Assembly: GCA_024362935.1 (NCBI GenBank)
Contig: JANCRA010000009.1
Span: 31,653,166-31,717,165 of the forward strand
Reading direction: 5' to 3'
Source: Setophaga petechia
Lineage: Eukaryota > Chordata > Aves > Passeriformes > Parulidae
Length of the DNA: 64,000 nucleotides
Under the pieces are notes generated by a model, which worked only from the letters and a program-made list of their open reading frames with translations, was not told the origin of the DNA and made no database searches. The position numbers and the translations under genes are program-made. This document shows, piece by piece, positions 22,633 to 35,300 of the stretch. Within the stretch, counting starts at the first letter, position 1; the number at the start of each line of letters is the position of its first letter.

Positions 22633-22918
22633 TCAAATTAATACGTGAAAGGAAGGTTTCTTAGACAACTTTCTTTTTCTTTTTGCAAAACACACTGCCA
22701 CCCTCAGTGCAACTTCTAGAACACGATAGGAGATGTTTAGTGAGCAGGAAGGTTTTCTCCTTGCGAGACATAGTGAAAAAGCTATTTGCTTAGATGTAGG
22801 TAACAAGAAACACTTACTGCAGTGCACTGACAAGCTAATTGCTACACAGCACTGGGATTGTGTTAGCAGCTTGCACAGTGATAGAAAACAGTACTTTCCC
22901 ACTCTCTTGCCTTTCCCT
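22633..22918. repeat. Monomer type N (representative, 286 bp)
   Basis: Marked by aatacgtgaaaggaagg and ctgccaccctcagtg, which removes the first PstI site. Starts: 6332, 10909, 22633, 31779, 42355, 45784, 48927, 53500, 54932, 59505, 61223. It always follows M. The copy at 6332 has an atypical end (ttccattcaaatt) and leads into Y instead of P. Confidence 0.9.
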
Positions 22919-23203
22919 TCACATTAATACTTGAAAGGACGCCGTCTTGGACAACTTTTTTTTCTTGTTATAAAACACTCTGCAGCCCTCACTGCAACTT
23001 CTAGAACACGATAGGAGATGTTTAGTGAGCAGGAAGGTTTTCTCCTTGCGAGACATAGTGAAAAAGCTATTTGCTTAGATGTAGGTAACAAGAAATACTT
23101 ACTGCAGTGCACTGACAACCTAATTGCTACAGAGCACTGAGACTGTGTTAGCAGCTGGCAAAGTGGTAGAAAAGAGTACTTTCCCACTCTCTTGCCTTTC
23201 CCT
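22919..23203. repeat. Monomer type P (representative, 285 bp)
   Basis: An H-like monomer with a one-base loss (aacttttttttcttg), ccctcactg and usually gacaacctaattg. Starts: 11195, 22919, 32065, 42641, 46070, 49213, 53786, 55218, 59791, 61509. From 46070 on it has cttgggcaac and ttgctgcagagc; the latter creates an extra PstI site. P closes each HOR copy and precedes A, or the A/J hybrid. Confidence 0.9.
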
Positions 23204-26200
23204 TCACATTAATACTTGAAAGGAAGGTGTCTTGGACAACTTTCTTTTTCTTGTTGCAAAACACACTGCAGCCCTCTGTGCAACTTCTACAACACGATGG
23301 AAGTTGATTAGTGAGCAGCAACGTTTTCTCCTTGAGAGACATAGTGAAAAAGCTATTTGCTTAGATGTAGGTAACAAGAAACACTTACTGCAGTGCACTG
23401 ACAAGCTAATTGCTACACAGCACTGGGATTGTGTTAGCAGCCTTCACAGGGATAGAAAACAGTACTTTCCCACTCTCTTGCCTTTCCCTTCACATTAATA
23501 CTTGAATGGAAGGCTTCTTAGACAACTTTCTTTTTCTTTTTGCAAAACACACTGCAGCCCTCTGTGCAACTTCTAGAACACGATGGAAGTACTTTAGTGA
23601 GCAGCAACGTTTTCTCCTTGCGAGACGTAGTGAAAAAGCTATTGGCTTAGATGTAGGTAACAAGAAACACTTACTGCAGTGCACTGACAAGCTAATTGCT
23701 ACACAGCACTAAGATTGTGTTACCAGCTTGCAACGTGATAGAAAACAGTACTTTCCCACTCTCTTGCCTTTCCCTTCACATTAATATTTGAAAGGAAGGC
23801 GTCTTAGACAACTTTCTTCTTCTTGTTTCAAAAAACTCTGCAGCCCTCTCTGCAACCTCTGCATCACGATGGAAGGTGTTTAGTGAGCAGCAACGTTTTC
23901 TCCTTGCGAGACATAGTGAAAAAGCTATATGCTTAGATGTAGGTAACAAGAAACACTTACTGTAGTGCACTGAGAAGCTAGTTGCTACACAACACTGGGA
24001 TTTTGTAAGCAGCTCTCAAAGTGATAGAAAACAGTACTTTCCCACTCTCTTGCCTTTCCCGTCACATTAATACTTGACAGGAAGGCGTCTTCGACAACTT
24101 TCTTTTTCTGCTTGCAAATTACTCTGCAGCCCTCTGTGCAACATCTACAACACGATGGAAATTGTTTAGTGAGCAGGAACGTTTTCTCCTTGCGAGACAT
24201 TGTGAAAAAGCTATTTGCTTAGATGTAGGTAACAAGAAACACTTACTGCGGTGCACTGAAAAGCTAATTGCCACACAGCAGTGGGATTGTGTTAGCAGCT
24301 TGCACAGTGATAGAAAACAGTACTTTCTCACTCTCTTTCCTTTCCATTCACATTAATACTTGAAAGGAAGGCGTCTTAGACAACTTTCTTTTTCTTGTTG
24401 CAAAACACTCTGCAGCCCTCTGTGCAACTTCTAGAACACGATAGGGGATGTTTAGTGAGCAGGAAGGTTTTCTCCTTGTGAGACGTAGTGAAAAAGCTAT
24501 TTGCTTAGATGTAGGTAACAAGAAACACTTACTGCAGTGCACTGACAAGCTAATTGCTACACAGCACTGGGACTGTGTTAGCAGCTTGCACAGTGATAGA
24601 AAACAGTACTTTCCCACTCTCTTGCCTTTCCCTTCACATTAATACTTGAAGGCGTTCTAGACAACTTTCTTTTTCTTGTTGCAAAACACTCTGCAGCCCT
24701 CTGTGCAATATCTACAACACGATGGAATTTGTTTAGTGAGCAGGAAGGTTTTGTCCTTGCGAGACATAGTGAAAATGCTATTTGCTTAGATGTAGGTGAC
24801 AAGAAACACTTACTGCATTGCACTGACAAGCTAGGTGCTACACAAGACTGGGATTGTGTAAGCAGCTTCCAAAGTGATAGAAAACAGTACTTTCCCACTC
24901 TCTTGCCTTTCCCTTCACATTAATACTTGAAAGGAAGGCGTCTTAGACAACTTTCTTTTTCTTGCTTCAAAAAACTCTGCAGCCCTCTGTGCAACTTCTA
25001 CAACACGATGGAAATTGTTTAGTGAGCAGGAGCGTTTTCTCCTTGCGAGACATAGTGAAAAACCTTTTTCCTTAGATGTCGGTAACAAGAAACACTTACT
25101 GCAGTGCACTGAAAAGCTAATTGCTACACAGCACTGGGATTGTGTTAGCAGCTTGCACAGTGAGAGAAAACATTACTTTCTCACTCTCTTGCCTTTCCCT
25201 TCACATTAATACTTGAAAGGACGCCGTCTTGGACAACTTTCTTTTTCTTGTTATAAAACACTCTGCAGCCCTCAGTGCAACTTCTAGAACACGATAGGAG
25301 ATGTTTAGTGAGCAGGAAGGTTTTCTCCTTGCGAGACATAGTGAAAAAGCTATTTGCTTAGATGTAGGTAAGAAGAAATACTTACTGCAGTGCACTGACA
25401 AGCTAATTGCTACAGAGCACTGAGATTGTGTTAGCAGCTGGCAAAGTGGTAGAAAAGAGTACTTTCCCACTCTCTTGCCTTTCCCTTCACATTAATACTT
25501 GAAAGGAAGGTGTCTTGGACAACTTTCTTTTTCTTGTTGCAAAACACACTGCAGCCCTCTGTGCAACTTCTACAACACGATGGAAGTTGTTTAGTGAGCA
25601 GCAACGTTTTCTCCTTGAGAGACATAGTGAAAAAGCTATTTGCTTAGATGTAGGTAACAAGAAACACTTACTGCAGTGCACTGACAAGCTAATTGCTACA
25701 CAGCACTGGGATTGTGTTAGCAGCTTGCACAGTGATAGAAAACAGTACTTTCCCACTCTCTTGCCTTTCCCTTCACATTAATACCTGAAAGCACACTTTC
25801 TAAGACAACTTTCTTTTTCTTGTTGCAAAACACACTGCAGACCTCTGTGCAACTTCTACAACACGATGGAAGTTGTTTAGTGAGCAGCAACGTTTTCTCC
25901 TTGCGAGACATAGTGAAAAAGCTATATGCTTAGATGTAGGTAACAAGAAACACTTACTGCAGTGCACTGAAAAGCTAATTGCTACACAGCACTGGGATTG
26001 TGTTAGCAGCTTGCACAGTGATAGAAAACAGTACTTTCCCACTCTCTTGCCTTTCCCTTCACATTAATACTTGAAAGGGAGGCGTCTTGGACAAGTTTCT
26101 TTTTCTTGTTACAAAACACACTGCAGCCCTCTGTGCAACTTCTACAACACGATGGAAGTTGTTTAGTGAGCAGCAACGTTTTCTCCCTGCGACACATAGT

Positions 26201-29200
26201 GAAAAAGCTTTTTGCTTAGATGTAGGTAACAAGAAACACTTACTGCAGTGTACTGACAAGCTAATTGCTATACAGCACTGGGATTGTGTTTCAAGCTTGC
26301 ACAGTGATAGAAAACAGTACTTTCTCACTCTCTTGCCTTTCCATTCAAATTAATACTTGAAAGGAAGGCTTCTTAGACAACTTTCATTTTCTTTTTGCAA
26401 AACACACTGCAGCCCTCTGTGCAACTTCTAGAACACGATAGGAGATGTTTAGTGAGCAGGAGCGGTTTCTCCTTGCGAGACATAGTGAAAAAGCTATTTG
26501 CTTAGATGTAGGTAACAAGAAACTCTTACTGCAGTGTACTGAAAAGCTAATTGCTACACAGCACTGGGATTGTGTTAGCAGCTTGCACAGTGATAGAAAA
26601 CAGTACTTTCTCACTCTCTTGCCTTTCCCTTCACATTAATACTTGAAAGGAAGGCTTCTTAGACAACTTTCTTTTTCTTGTTGCAAAACACACTGCAGCC
26701 CTCTGTGCAACTTCTACAACACGATGGAAGCTGTTTAGTGAGCAGCAACGTTTTTCCCTTGAGAGACATAGTGAAAAAGCTATTTGCTTAGATGTAGGTA
26801 ACAAGAAACACTTACTGCAGTGCACTGACAAGCTAATTGCTACACAGCACTGGGATTGTGTTAGCAGCTTGCACAGGGATAGAAAACAGTACTTTCCCAC
26901 TCTCTTGCCTTTCCCTTCACATTAATACTTGAAAGGAAGGCTTCTTAGACAACTTTCTTTTTCTTTTTGCAAAACACACTGCAGCCCTCTGTGCAACTTC
27001 TACAACACGATGGAAGTTGTTTAGTGAGCAGCAACGTTTTCTCCTTGCGAGACATAGTGAAAAAGCTATTGGCTTAGATGTAGGTAACAAGAAACACTTA
27101 CTGCAGTGCACTGACAAGCTAATTGCTACACAGCACTGGGATTGTGTTAGCAGCTTGCACAGGGATAGAAAACAGTACTTTCCCACTCTCTTGCCTTTCC
27201 CTTCACATTAATACTTGAAAGGAAGGCTTCTTAGACAACTTTCTTTTTCTTTTTGCAAAACACACTGCAGCCCTCTGTGCAACTTCTAGAACACGATGGA
27301 AGTTGTTTAGTGAGCAGCAACGCTTTCTCCTTGCGAGACATAGTGAAAAAGCTATTGGCTTAGATGTAGGTAACAAGAAACACTTACTGCAGTGCACTGA
27401 CAAGCTAATTGCTACACAGCACTGGGATTGTGTTAGCAGCTTGCAAAGTGATAGAAAACAGTACTTTCCCACTCTCTTGCCTTTCCCTTCACATTAATAC
27501 TTGAAAGGAAGGCGTCTTAGACAACTTTCTTTTTATTGTTACAAAACACTCTGCAGCCCTCAGTGAAACTTCTAGAACACGATAGGAGATGTTTAGTGAG
27601 CAGGACGGTTTTCTCCTGGCGAGACATAGTGAAAAAGCTTTTTGCTTAGATGTAGGTAACAAGAAACACTTACTGCAGTGCACTGAAAAGCTAATTGCTA
27701 CACAGCACTGGGATTGTGTTAGCAGCTTGCACAGTGATAGAAAACAGTACTTTCTCACTCTCTTGCCTTTCCCTTCACATTAATACTTGAAAGGAAGGCT
27801 TCTTAGACAACTTTGTTTTCTTGTTGCTACAAAACACACTGCAGCCCTCTGTGCAACTTCTAGAACACGATAGGAGATGTTTAGTGAGAAGGAACGTTTT
27901 CTCCTTGCGAGACATAGTGAAAAAGATATTTGCTTAGATGTAGGTAACAAGAAACACTTACTGCAGTGCACTGACAACCTAATTGCTACACAGCACTGGG
28001 ATTGTGTTTCAAGCTTGCACAGTGATAGAAAACAGTACTTTCTCACTCTCTTGCCTTTCCATTCAAATTAATACGTGAAAGGAAGGTTTCTTAGACAACT
28101 TTCTTTTTCTTTTTGCAAAACACACTGCAGCCCTCAGTGCAACTTCTAGAACACGATAGGAGATGTTTAGTGAGCAGGAAGGTTTTCTCCTTGCGAGTCA
28201 TAGTGAAAAAGGTATTTGCTTAGATGTAGGTAACAAGAAACACTTACTGCAGTGCACTGACAAGCTAATTGCTACACAGCACTGGGATTGTGTTAGCAGC
28301 TTGCACAGTGATAGAAAACAGTACTTTCCCACTCTCTTGCCTTTCCCTTCACATTAATACTTGAAAGGACGGCGTCTTGGACAACTTTCTTTTTCTTGGT
28401 ATAAAACACTCTGCAGCCCTCAGTGCAACTTCTAGAACACGATAGGAGATGTTTAGTGAGCAGGAAGGTTTTCTCCTTGCGAGACATAGTGAAAAAGCTA
28501 TTTGCTTAGATGTAGGTAACAAGAAATACTTACTGCAGTGCACTGACAAGCTAATTGCTACAGAGCACTGAGATTGTGTTAGCAACTGGCAAAGTGGTAG
28601 AAAAGAGTACTTTCCCACTCTCTTGCCTTTCCATTCAAATTAATACTTGAAAGGAAGGTGTCTTGGACAACTTTCTTTTTCTTGTTGCAAAACACACTGC
28701 AGCCCTCTGTGCAACTTCTAGAACACGATAGGAGATGTTTAGTTAGCAGGAGCGGTTTCTCCTTGCGAGACATAGTGAAAAAGCTATTTGCTTAGATGTA
28801 GGTAACAAGAAACACTTACTGCAGTGCACTGAAAAGCTAATTGCTACACAGCACTGGGATTGTGTTAGCAGCTTGCACAGGGATAGAAAACAGTACTTTC
28901 CCACTCTCTTGCCTTTCCCTTCACATTAATACTTGAAAGGAAGGCTTCTTAGACAACTTTCTTTTTCTTTTTGCAAAACACACTGCAGCCCTCTGTGCAA
29001 CTTCTACAACACGATGGAAGTTGTTTAGTGAGCAGCAACGTTTTCTCCTTGCGAGACATAGTGAAAAAGCTATTGGCTTAGATGTAGGTAACAAGAAACA
29101 CTTACTGCAGTGCACTGACAAGCTAATTGCTACACAGCACTGGGATTGTGTTAGCAGCTTGCAAAGTGATAGAAAACAGTACTTTCCCACTCTCTTGCCT

Positions 29201-32200
29201 TTCCCGTCACATTAATACTTGACAGGAAGGCGTCTTCGACAACTTTCTTTTTCTGCTTGCAAATTACTCTGCAGCCCTCTGTGCAACATCTACAACACGA
29301 TGGGAATTGTTTAGTGAGCAGCAACGTTTTCTCCTTGCGAGACATTGTGAAAAAGCTTTTTGCTTAGATGTAGGTAACAAGAAACACTTACTGCGGTGCA
29401 CTGAAAAGCTAATTGCCACACAGCAGTGGGATTGTGTTAGCAGCTTGCACAGTGATAGAAAACAGTACTTTCTCACTCTCTTTCCTTTCCATTCACATTA
29501 ATACTTGAAAGGAAGGCGTCTTAGACAACTTTCTTTTTCTTGTTGCAAAACACTCTGCAGCCCTCTGTGCAAGTTCTAGAACACGATAGGGGATATTTAG
29601 TGAGCAGGAAGGTTTTCTCCTTGTGAGACGTAGTGAAAAAACTATTTGCTTAGATGTAGGTAACAAGAAACACTTACTGCAGTGCACTGACAAGCTAATT
29701 GCTACACAGCACTGGGACTGTGTTAGCAGCTTGCACAGTGATAGAAAACAGTACTTTCCCACTCTCTTGCCTTTCCCTTCACATTAATACTTGAAGGCGT
29801 CTTAGACAACTTTCTTTTTCTTGTTGCAAAACACTCTGCAGCCCTCTGTGCAATATCTACAACACGATGGAAGTTGTTTAGTGAGCAGGAACGTTTTCTC
29901 CTTGCGAGACATAGTGAAAATGCTATTTGCTTAGATGTAGGTGACAAGAAACACTTACTGCAGTACACTGACAAGCTAGGTGCTACACAAGACTGGGATT
30001 GTGTAAGCAGCTTCCAAAGTGATAGAAAACAGTACTTTCCCACTCTCTTGCCTTTCCCTTCACATTAATACTTGAAAGGAAGGCGTCTTAGACAACTTTC
30101 TTTTTCTTGCTTCAAAAAACTCTGCAGCCCTCTGTGCAACTTCTACAACACGGTGGAAATTGTTTAGTGAGCAGGAGCGTTTTCTCCTTGCGAGACATAG
30201 TGAAAAACCTTTTTCCTTAGATGTCGGTAACAAGAAACACTTACTGCAGTGCACTGAAAAGCTAATTGCTACACAGCACTGGGATTGTGTTAGCAGCTTG
30301 CACAGTGAGAGAAAACAGTACTTTCTCACTCTCTTGCCTTTCCCTTCACATTAATACTTGAAAGGACGGCGTCTTGGACAACTTTCTTTTTCTTGTTATA
30401 AAACACTCTGCAGCCCTCTGTGCAACTTCTACAACACGATGGAAGTTGTTTAGTGAGCAGCAACGTTTTCTCCTTGAGAGACATAGTGAAAAAGCTATTT
30501 GCTTAGATGTAGGTAACAAGAAACACTTACTGCAGTGCACTGACAAGCTAATTGCTACACAGCACTGGGATTGTGTTAGCAGCTTGCACAGGGATAGAAA
30601 ACAGTACTTTCCCACTCTCTTGCCTTTCCCTTCACATTAATACTTGAAAGGAAGGCTTCTTAGACAACTTTCTTTTTCTTTTTGCAAAACACACTGCAGC
30701 CCTCTGTACAACTTCTACAACACGATGGAAGTTGTTTAGTGAGCAGCAACGTTTTCTCCTCGCGAGACATAGTGAAAAAGCTTTTTGCTTAGATGTAGGT
30801 AACAAAAAACACTTACTGCAGTGCACTGACAAGCTAATTGCTACACAGCTCTGGGATTGTGTTAGCAGCTTGCAAAGTGATAGAAAACAGTACTTTCTCA
30901 CTCTGTTGCCTTTCCCTTCACATTAATACTTGAAAGGACGGCGTCTTGGACAAGTTTCTTTTTCTTGCTTCAAAAAACGCTGCAACCCTCTGTGCAACTT
31001 CTACAACACCATGGAAGTTGTTTAGTGAGCAGGAGCGTTTTCTCCTTGCGAGACATAGTGAAAAACCTTTTTCCTTAGATGTCCGTAACAAGAAACACTT
31101 ACTGCAGTGCACTGAAAAGCTAATTGCTACACAGCACTGGGATTGTGTTAGCAGCTTGCACAGTGATAGAAAACAGTACTTTCTCACTCTCTTGCCTTTC
31201 CCTTCACATTAATACTTGATAGGAAGGCTTCTTAGACACCTTTCTTTTTCTTGTTGCAAAACACACTGCAGCCCTCTGTGCAACTTCTAGAACACGATAG
31301 GAGATGTTTAGTGAGCAGGAGCGTTTTCTCCTTGCGAGACATAGTAAAAAAGCTATTTGCTTAGATGTAGGTAACAAGAAACACTTACTGCAGTGCACTG
31401 AAAAGCTAATTGCTACACAGCACTGGGATTGTGTTAGCAGCTTGCACAGTGATAGAAAACAGTACTTTCTCACTCTCTTGCCTTTCCCTTCACATTAATA
31501 CTTGAAAGGAAGGCTTCTTAGACAACTTTCCTTTTCTTGTTGCTACAAAACACACTGCAGACCTCTGTGCAACTTCTAGAACACGATAGGAGATGTTTAG
31601 TGAGAAGGAACGTTTTCTCCTTGCGAGACATAGTGAAAAAGATATTTGCTTAGATGTAAGTAACAAGAAACACTTACTGCAGTGCACTGACAAGCTAATT
31701 GCTACACAGCACTGGGATTGTGTTTCAAGCTTGCACAGTGATAGAAAACAGTACTTTCTCACTCTCTTGCCTTTCCATTCAAATTAATACGTGAAAGGAA
31801 GGTTTCTTAGACAACTTTCTTTTTCTTTTTGCAAAACACACTGCCACCCTCAGTGCAACTTCTAGAACACGATAGGAGATGTTTAGTGAGCAGGAAGGTT
31901 TTCTCCTTGCGAGACATAGTGAAAAAGCTATTTGCTTAGATGTAGGTAACAAGAAACACTTACTGCAGTGCACTGACAAGCTAATTGCTACACAGCACTG
32001 GGATTGTGTTAGCAGCTTGCACAGTGATAGAAAACAGTACTTTCCCACTCTCTTGCCTTTCCCTTCACATTAATACTTGAAAGGACGCCGTCTTGGACAA
32101 CTTTTTTTTCTTGTTATAAAACACTCTGCAGCCCTCACTGCAACTTCTAGAACACGATAGGAGATGTTTAGTGAGCAGGAAGGTTTTCTCCTTGCGAGAC

Positions 32201-32349
32201 ATAGTGAAAAAGCTATTTGCTTAGATGTAGGTAACAAGAAATACTTACTGCAGTGCACTGACAACCTAATTGCTACAGAGCACTGAGATTGTGTTAGCAG
32301 CTGGCAAAGTGGTAGAAAAGAGTACTTTCCCACTCTCTTGCCTTTCCCT
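23204..32349. repeat. HOR copy 3, 32 monomers, 9,146 bp
   Basis: Order and starts: A23204 B23490 C23776 D24062 E24348 F24634 G24915 H25201 A25487 V25773 W26059 X26345 Y26631 U26917 Z27203 BB27489 O27775 Q28063 R28349 S/A28635 U28921 D29207 E29493 F29779 G30060 I30346 J30632 K30918 L31204 M31490 N31779 P32065. It matches the 34-monomer order except that S is fused to the end of A, with loss of two monomers' worth of sequence (T and A). O at 27775 is 288 bp because one base is missing near 27815. G at 30060 shares the private variant cacggtggaaattg with copy 2 (20914). Confidence 0.92.
28635..28920. repeat. Hybrid monomer S/A
   Basis: It begins as S (tttagttagcaggagcgg) and ends with cacagggatag as in A, then continues into U. 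Relative to copy 4 this removes T and A. The switch lies between about 28830 and 28880. Confidence 0.8.
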
Positions 32350-35300
32350 TCACATTAATACTTGAAAGGAAGGTGTCTTGGACAACTTTCTTTTTCTTGT
32401 TGCAAAACACACTGCAGCCCTCTGTGCAACTTCTACAACACGATGGAAGTTGTTTAGTGAGCAGCAACGTTTTCTCCTTGAGAGACATAGTGAAAAAGCT
32501 ATTTGCTTAGATGTAGGTAACAAGAAACACTTACTGCAGTGCACTGACAAGCTAATTGCTACACAGCACTGGGATTGTGTTAGCAGCTTGCACAGGGATA
32601 GAAAACAGTACTTTCCCACTCTCTTGCCTTTCCCTTCACATTAATACTTGAATGGAAGGCTTCTTAGACAACTTTCTTTTTCTTTTTGCAAAACACACTG
32701 CAGCCCTCTGTGCAACTTCTAGAACACGATGGAAGTACTTTAGTGAGCAGCAACGTTTTCTCCTTGCGAGACGTAGTGAAAAAGCTATTGGCTTAGATGT
32801 AGGTAACAAGAAACACTTACTGCAGTGCACTGACAAGCTAATTGCTACACAGCACTAAGATTGTGTTACCAGCTTGCAACGTGATAGAAAACAGTACTTT
32901 CCCACTCTCTTGCCTTTCCCTTCACATTAATATTTGAAAGGAAGGCGTCTTAGACAACTTTCTTCTTCTTGTTTCAAAAAACTCTGCAGCCCTCTCTGCA
33001 ACCTCTGCATCACGATGGAAGGTGTTTAGTGAGCAGCAACGTTTTCTCCTTGCGAGACATAGTGAAAAAGCTATATGCTTAGATGTAGGTAACAAGAAAC
33101 ACTTACTGTAGTGCACTGAGAAGCTAGTTGCTACACAACACTGGGATTTTGTAAGCAGCTCTCAAAGTGATAGAAAACAGTACTTTCCCACTCTCTTGCC
33201 TTTCCCGTCACATTAATACTTGAAAGGAAGGCGTCTTCGACAACTTTCTTTTTCTGCTTGCAAATTACTCTGCAGCCCTCTGTGCAACATCTACAACACG
33301 ATGGAAATTGTTTAGTGAGCAGGAACGTTTTCTCCTTGCGAGACATTGTGAAAAAGCTATTTGCTTAGATGTAGGTAACAAGAAACACTTACTGCGGTGC
33401 ACTGAAAAGCTAATTGCCACACAGCAGTGGGATTGTGTTAGCAGCTTCACAGTGATAGAAAACAGTACTTTCTCACTCTCTTTCCTTTCCATTCACATTA
33501 ATACTTGAAAGGAAGGCGTCTTAGACAACTTTCTTTTTCTTGTTGCAAAACACTCTGCAGCCCTCTGTGCAACTTCTAGAACACGATAGGGGATATTTAG
33601 TGAGCAGGAAGGTTTTCTCCTTGTGAGACGTAGTGAAAAAGCTATTTGCTTAGATGTAGGTAACAAGAAACACTTACTGCAGTGCACTGACAAGCTAATT
33701 GCTACACAGCACTGGGACTGTGTTAGCAGCTTGCACAGTGATAGAAAACAGTACTTTCCCACTCTCTTGCCTTTCCCTTCACATTAATACTTGAAGGCGT
33801 TCTAGACAACTTTCTTTTTCTTGTTGCAAAACACTCTGCAGCCCTCTGTGCAATATCTACAACACGATGGAATTTGTTTAGTGAGCAGGAAGGTTTTGTC
33901 CTTGCGAGACATAGTGAAAATGCTATTTGCTTAGATGTAGGTGACAAGAAACACTTACTGCATTGCACTGACAAGCTAGGTGCTACACAAGACTGGGATT
34001 GTGTAAGCAGCTTCCAAAGTGATAGAAAACAGTACTTTCCCACTCTCTTGCCTTTCCCTTCACATTAATACTTGAAAGGAAGGCGTCTTAGACAACTTTC
34101 TTTTTCTTGCTTCAAAAAACTCTGCAGCCCTCTGTGCAACTTCTACAACACGATGGAAATTGTTTAGTGAGCAGGAGCGTTTTCTCCTTGCGAGACATAG
34201 TGAAAAACCTTTTTCCTTAGATGTCGGTAACAAGAAACACTTACTGCAGTGTACTGAAAAGCTAATTGCTACACAGCACTGGGATTGTGTTAGCAGCTTG
34301 CACAGTGAGAGAAAACAGTACTTTCTCACTCTCTTGCCTTTCCCTTCACATTAATACTTGAAAGGACGCCGTCTTGGACAACTTTCTTTTTCTTGTTATA
34401 AAACACTCTGCAGCCCTCAGTGCAACTTCTAGAACACGATAGGAGATGTTTAGTGAGCAGGAAGGTTTTCTCCTTGCGAGACATAGTGAAAAAGCTATTT
34501 GCTTAGATGTAGGTAACAAGAAATACTTACTGCAGTGCACTGACAAGCTAATTGCTACAGAGCACTGAGATTGTGTTAGCAGCTGGCAAAGTGGTAGAAA
34601 AGAGTACTTTCCCACTCTCTTGCCTTTCCCTTCACATTAATACTTGAAAGGAAGGTGTCTTGGACAACTTTCTTTTTCTTGTTGCAAAACACACTGCAGC
34701 CCTCTGTGCAACTTCTACAACACGATGGAAGTTGTTTAGTGAGCAGCAACGTTTTCTCCTTGAGAGACATAGTGAAAAAGCTATTTGCTTAGATGTAGGT
34801 AACAAGAAACACTTACTGCAGTGCACTGACAAGCTAATTGCTACACAGCACTGGGATTGTGTTAGCAGCTTGCACAGGGATAGAAAACAGTACTTTCCCA
34901 CTCTCTTGCCTTTCCCTTCACATTAATACTTGAAAGGAAGGCTTCTTAGACAACTTTCTTTTTCTTTTTGCAAAACACACTGCAGCCCTCTGTGCAACTT
35001 CTAGAGCACGATGGAAGTTGTTTAGTGAGCAGCAACGTTTTCTCCTTGCGAGACATAGTGAAAAAGCTATTGGCTTAGATGTAGGTAACAAGAAACACTT
35101 ACTGCAGTGCACTGACAAGCTAATTGCTACACAGCACTAAGATTGTGTTAGCAGCTTGCACAGTGAGAGAAAACAGTACTTTCCCACTCTCTTGCCTTTC
35201 CCTTCACATTAATACTTGAAAGGAAGGCGTCTTGGACAACTTTCTTTTTCTTGTTACAAAACACACTGCAGCCCTCTGTACAACTTCTACAACACGATGG

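Larger units (their letters stand above)
11480..23203. repeat. HOR copy 2, 41 monomers, 11,724 bp
   Basis: Order and starts: A11480 B11766 C12052 D12338 E12624 F12910 G13191 H13477 A13763 V14049 W14335 X14621 Y14907 U15193 Z15479 BB15765 O16051 Q16340 R16626 S16912 T17198 A17484 U17770 O18056 Q18345 R18631 S18917 T19203 A19489 U19775 D20061 E20347 F20633 G20914 I21200 J21486 K21772 L22058 M22344 N22633 P22919. The block O-Q-R-S-T-A-U is present twice in tandem. Removing one copy leaves the 34-monomer order that best summarises the long HOR. Most representative monomers below are taken from this copy. Confidence 0.92.
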
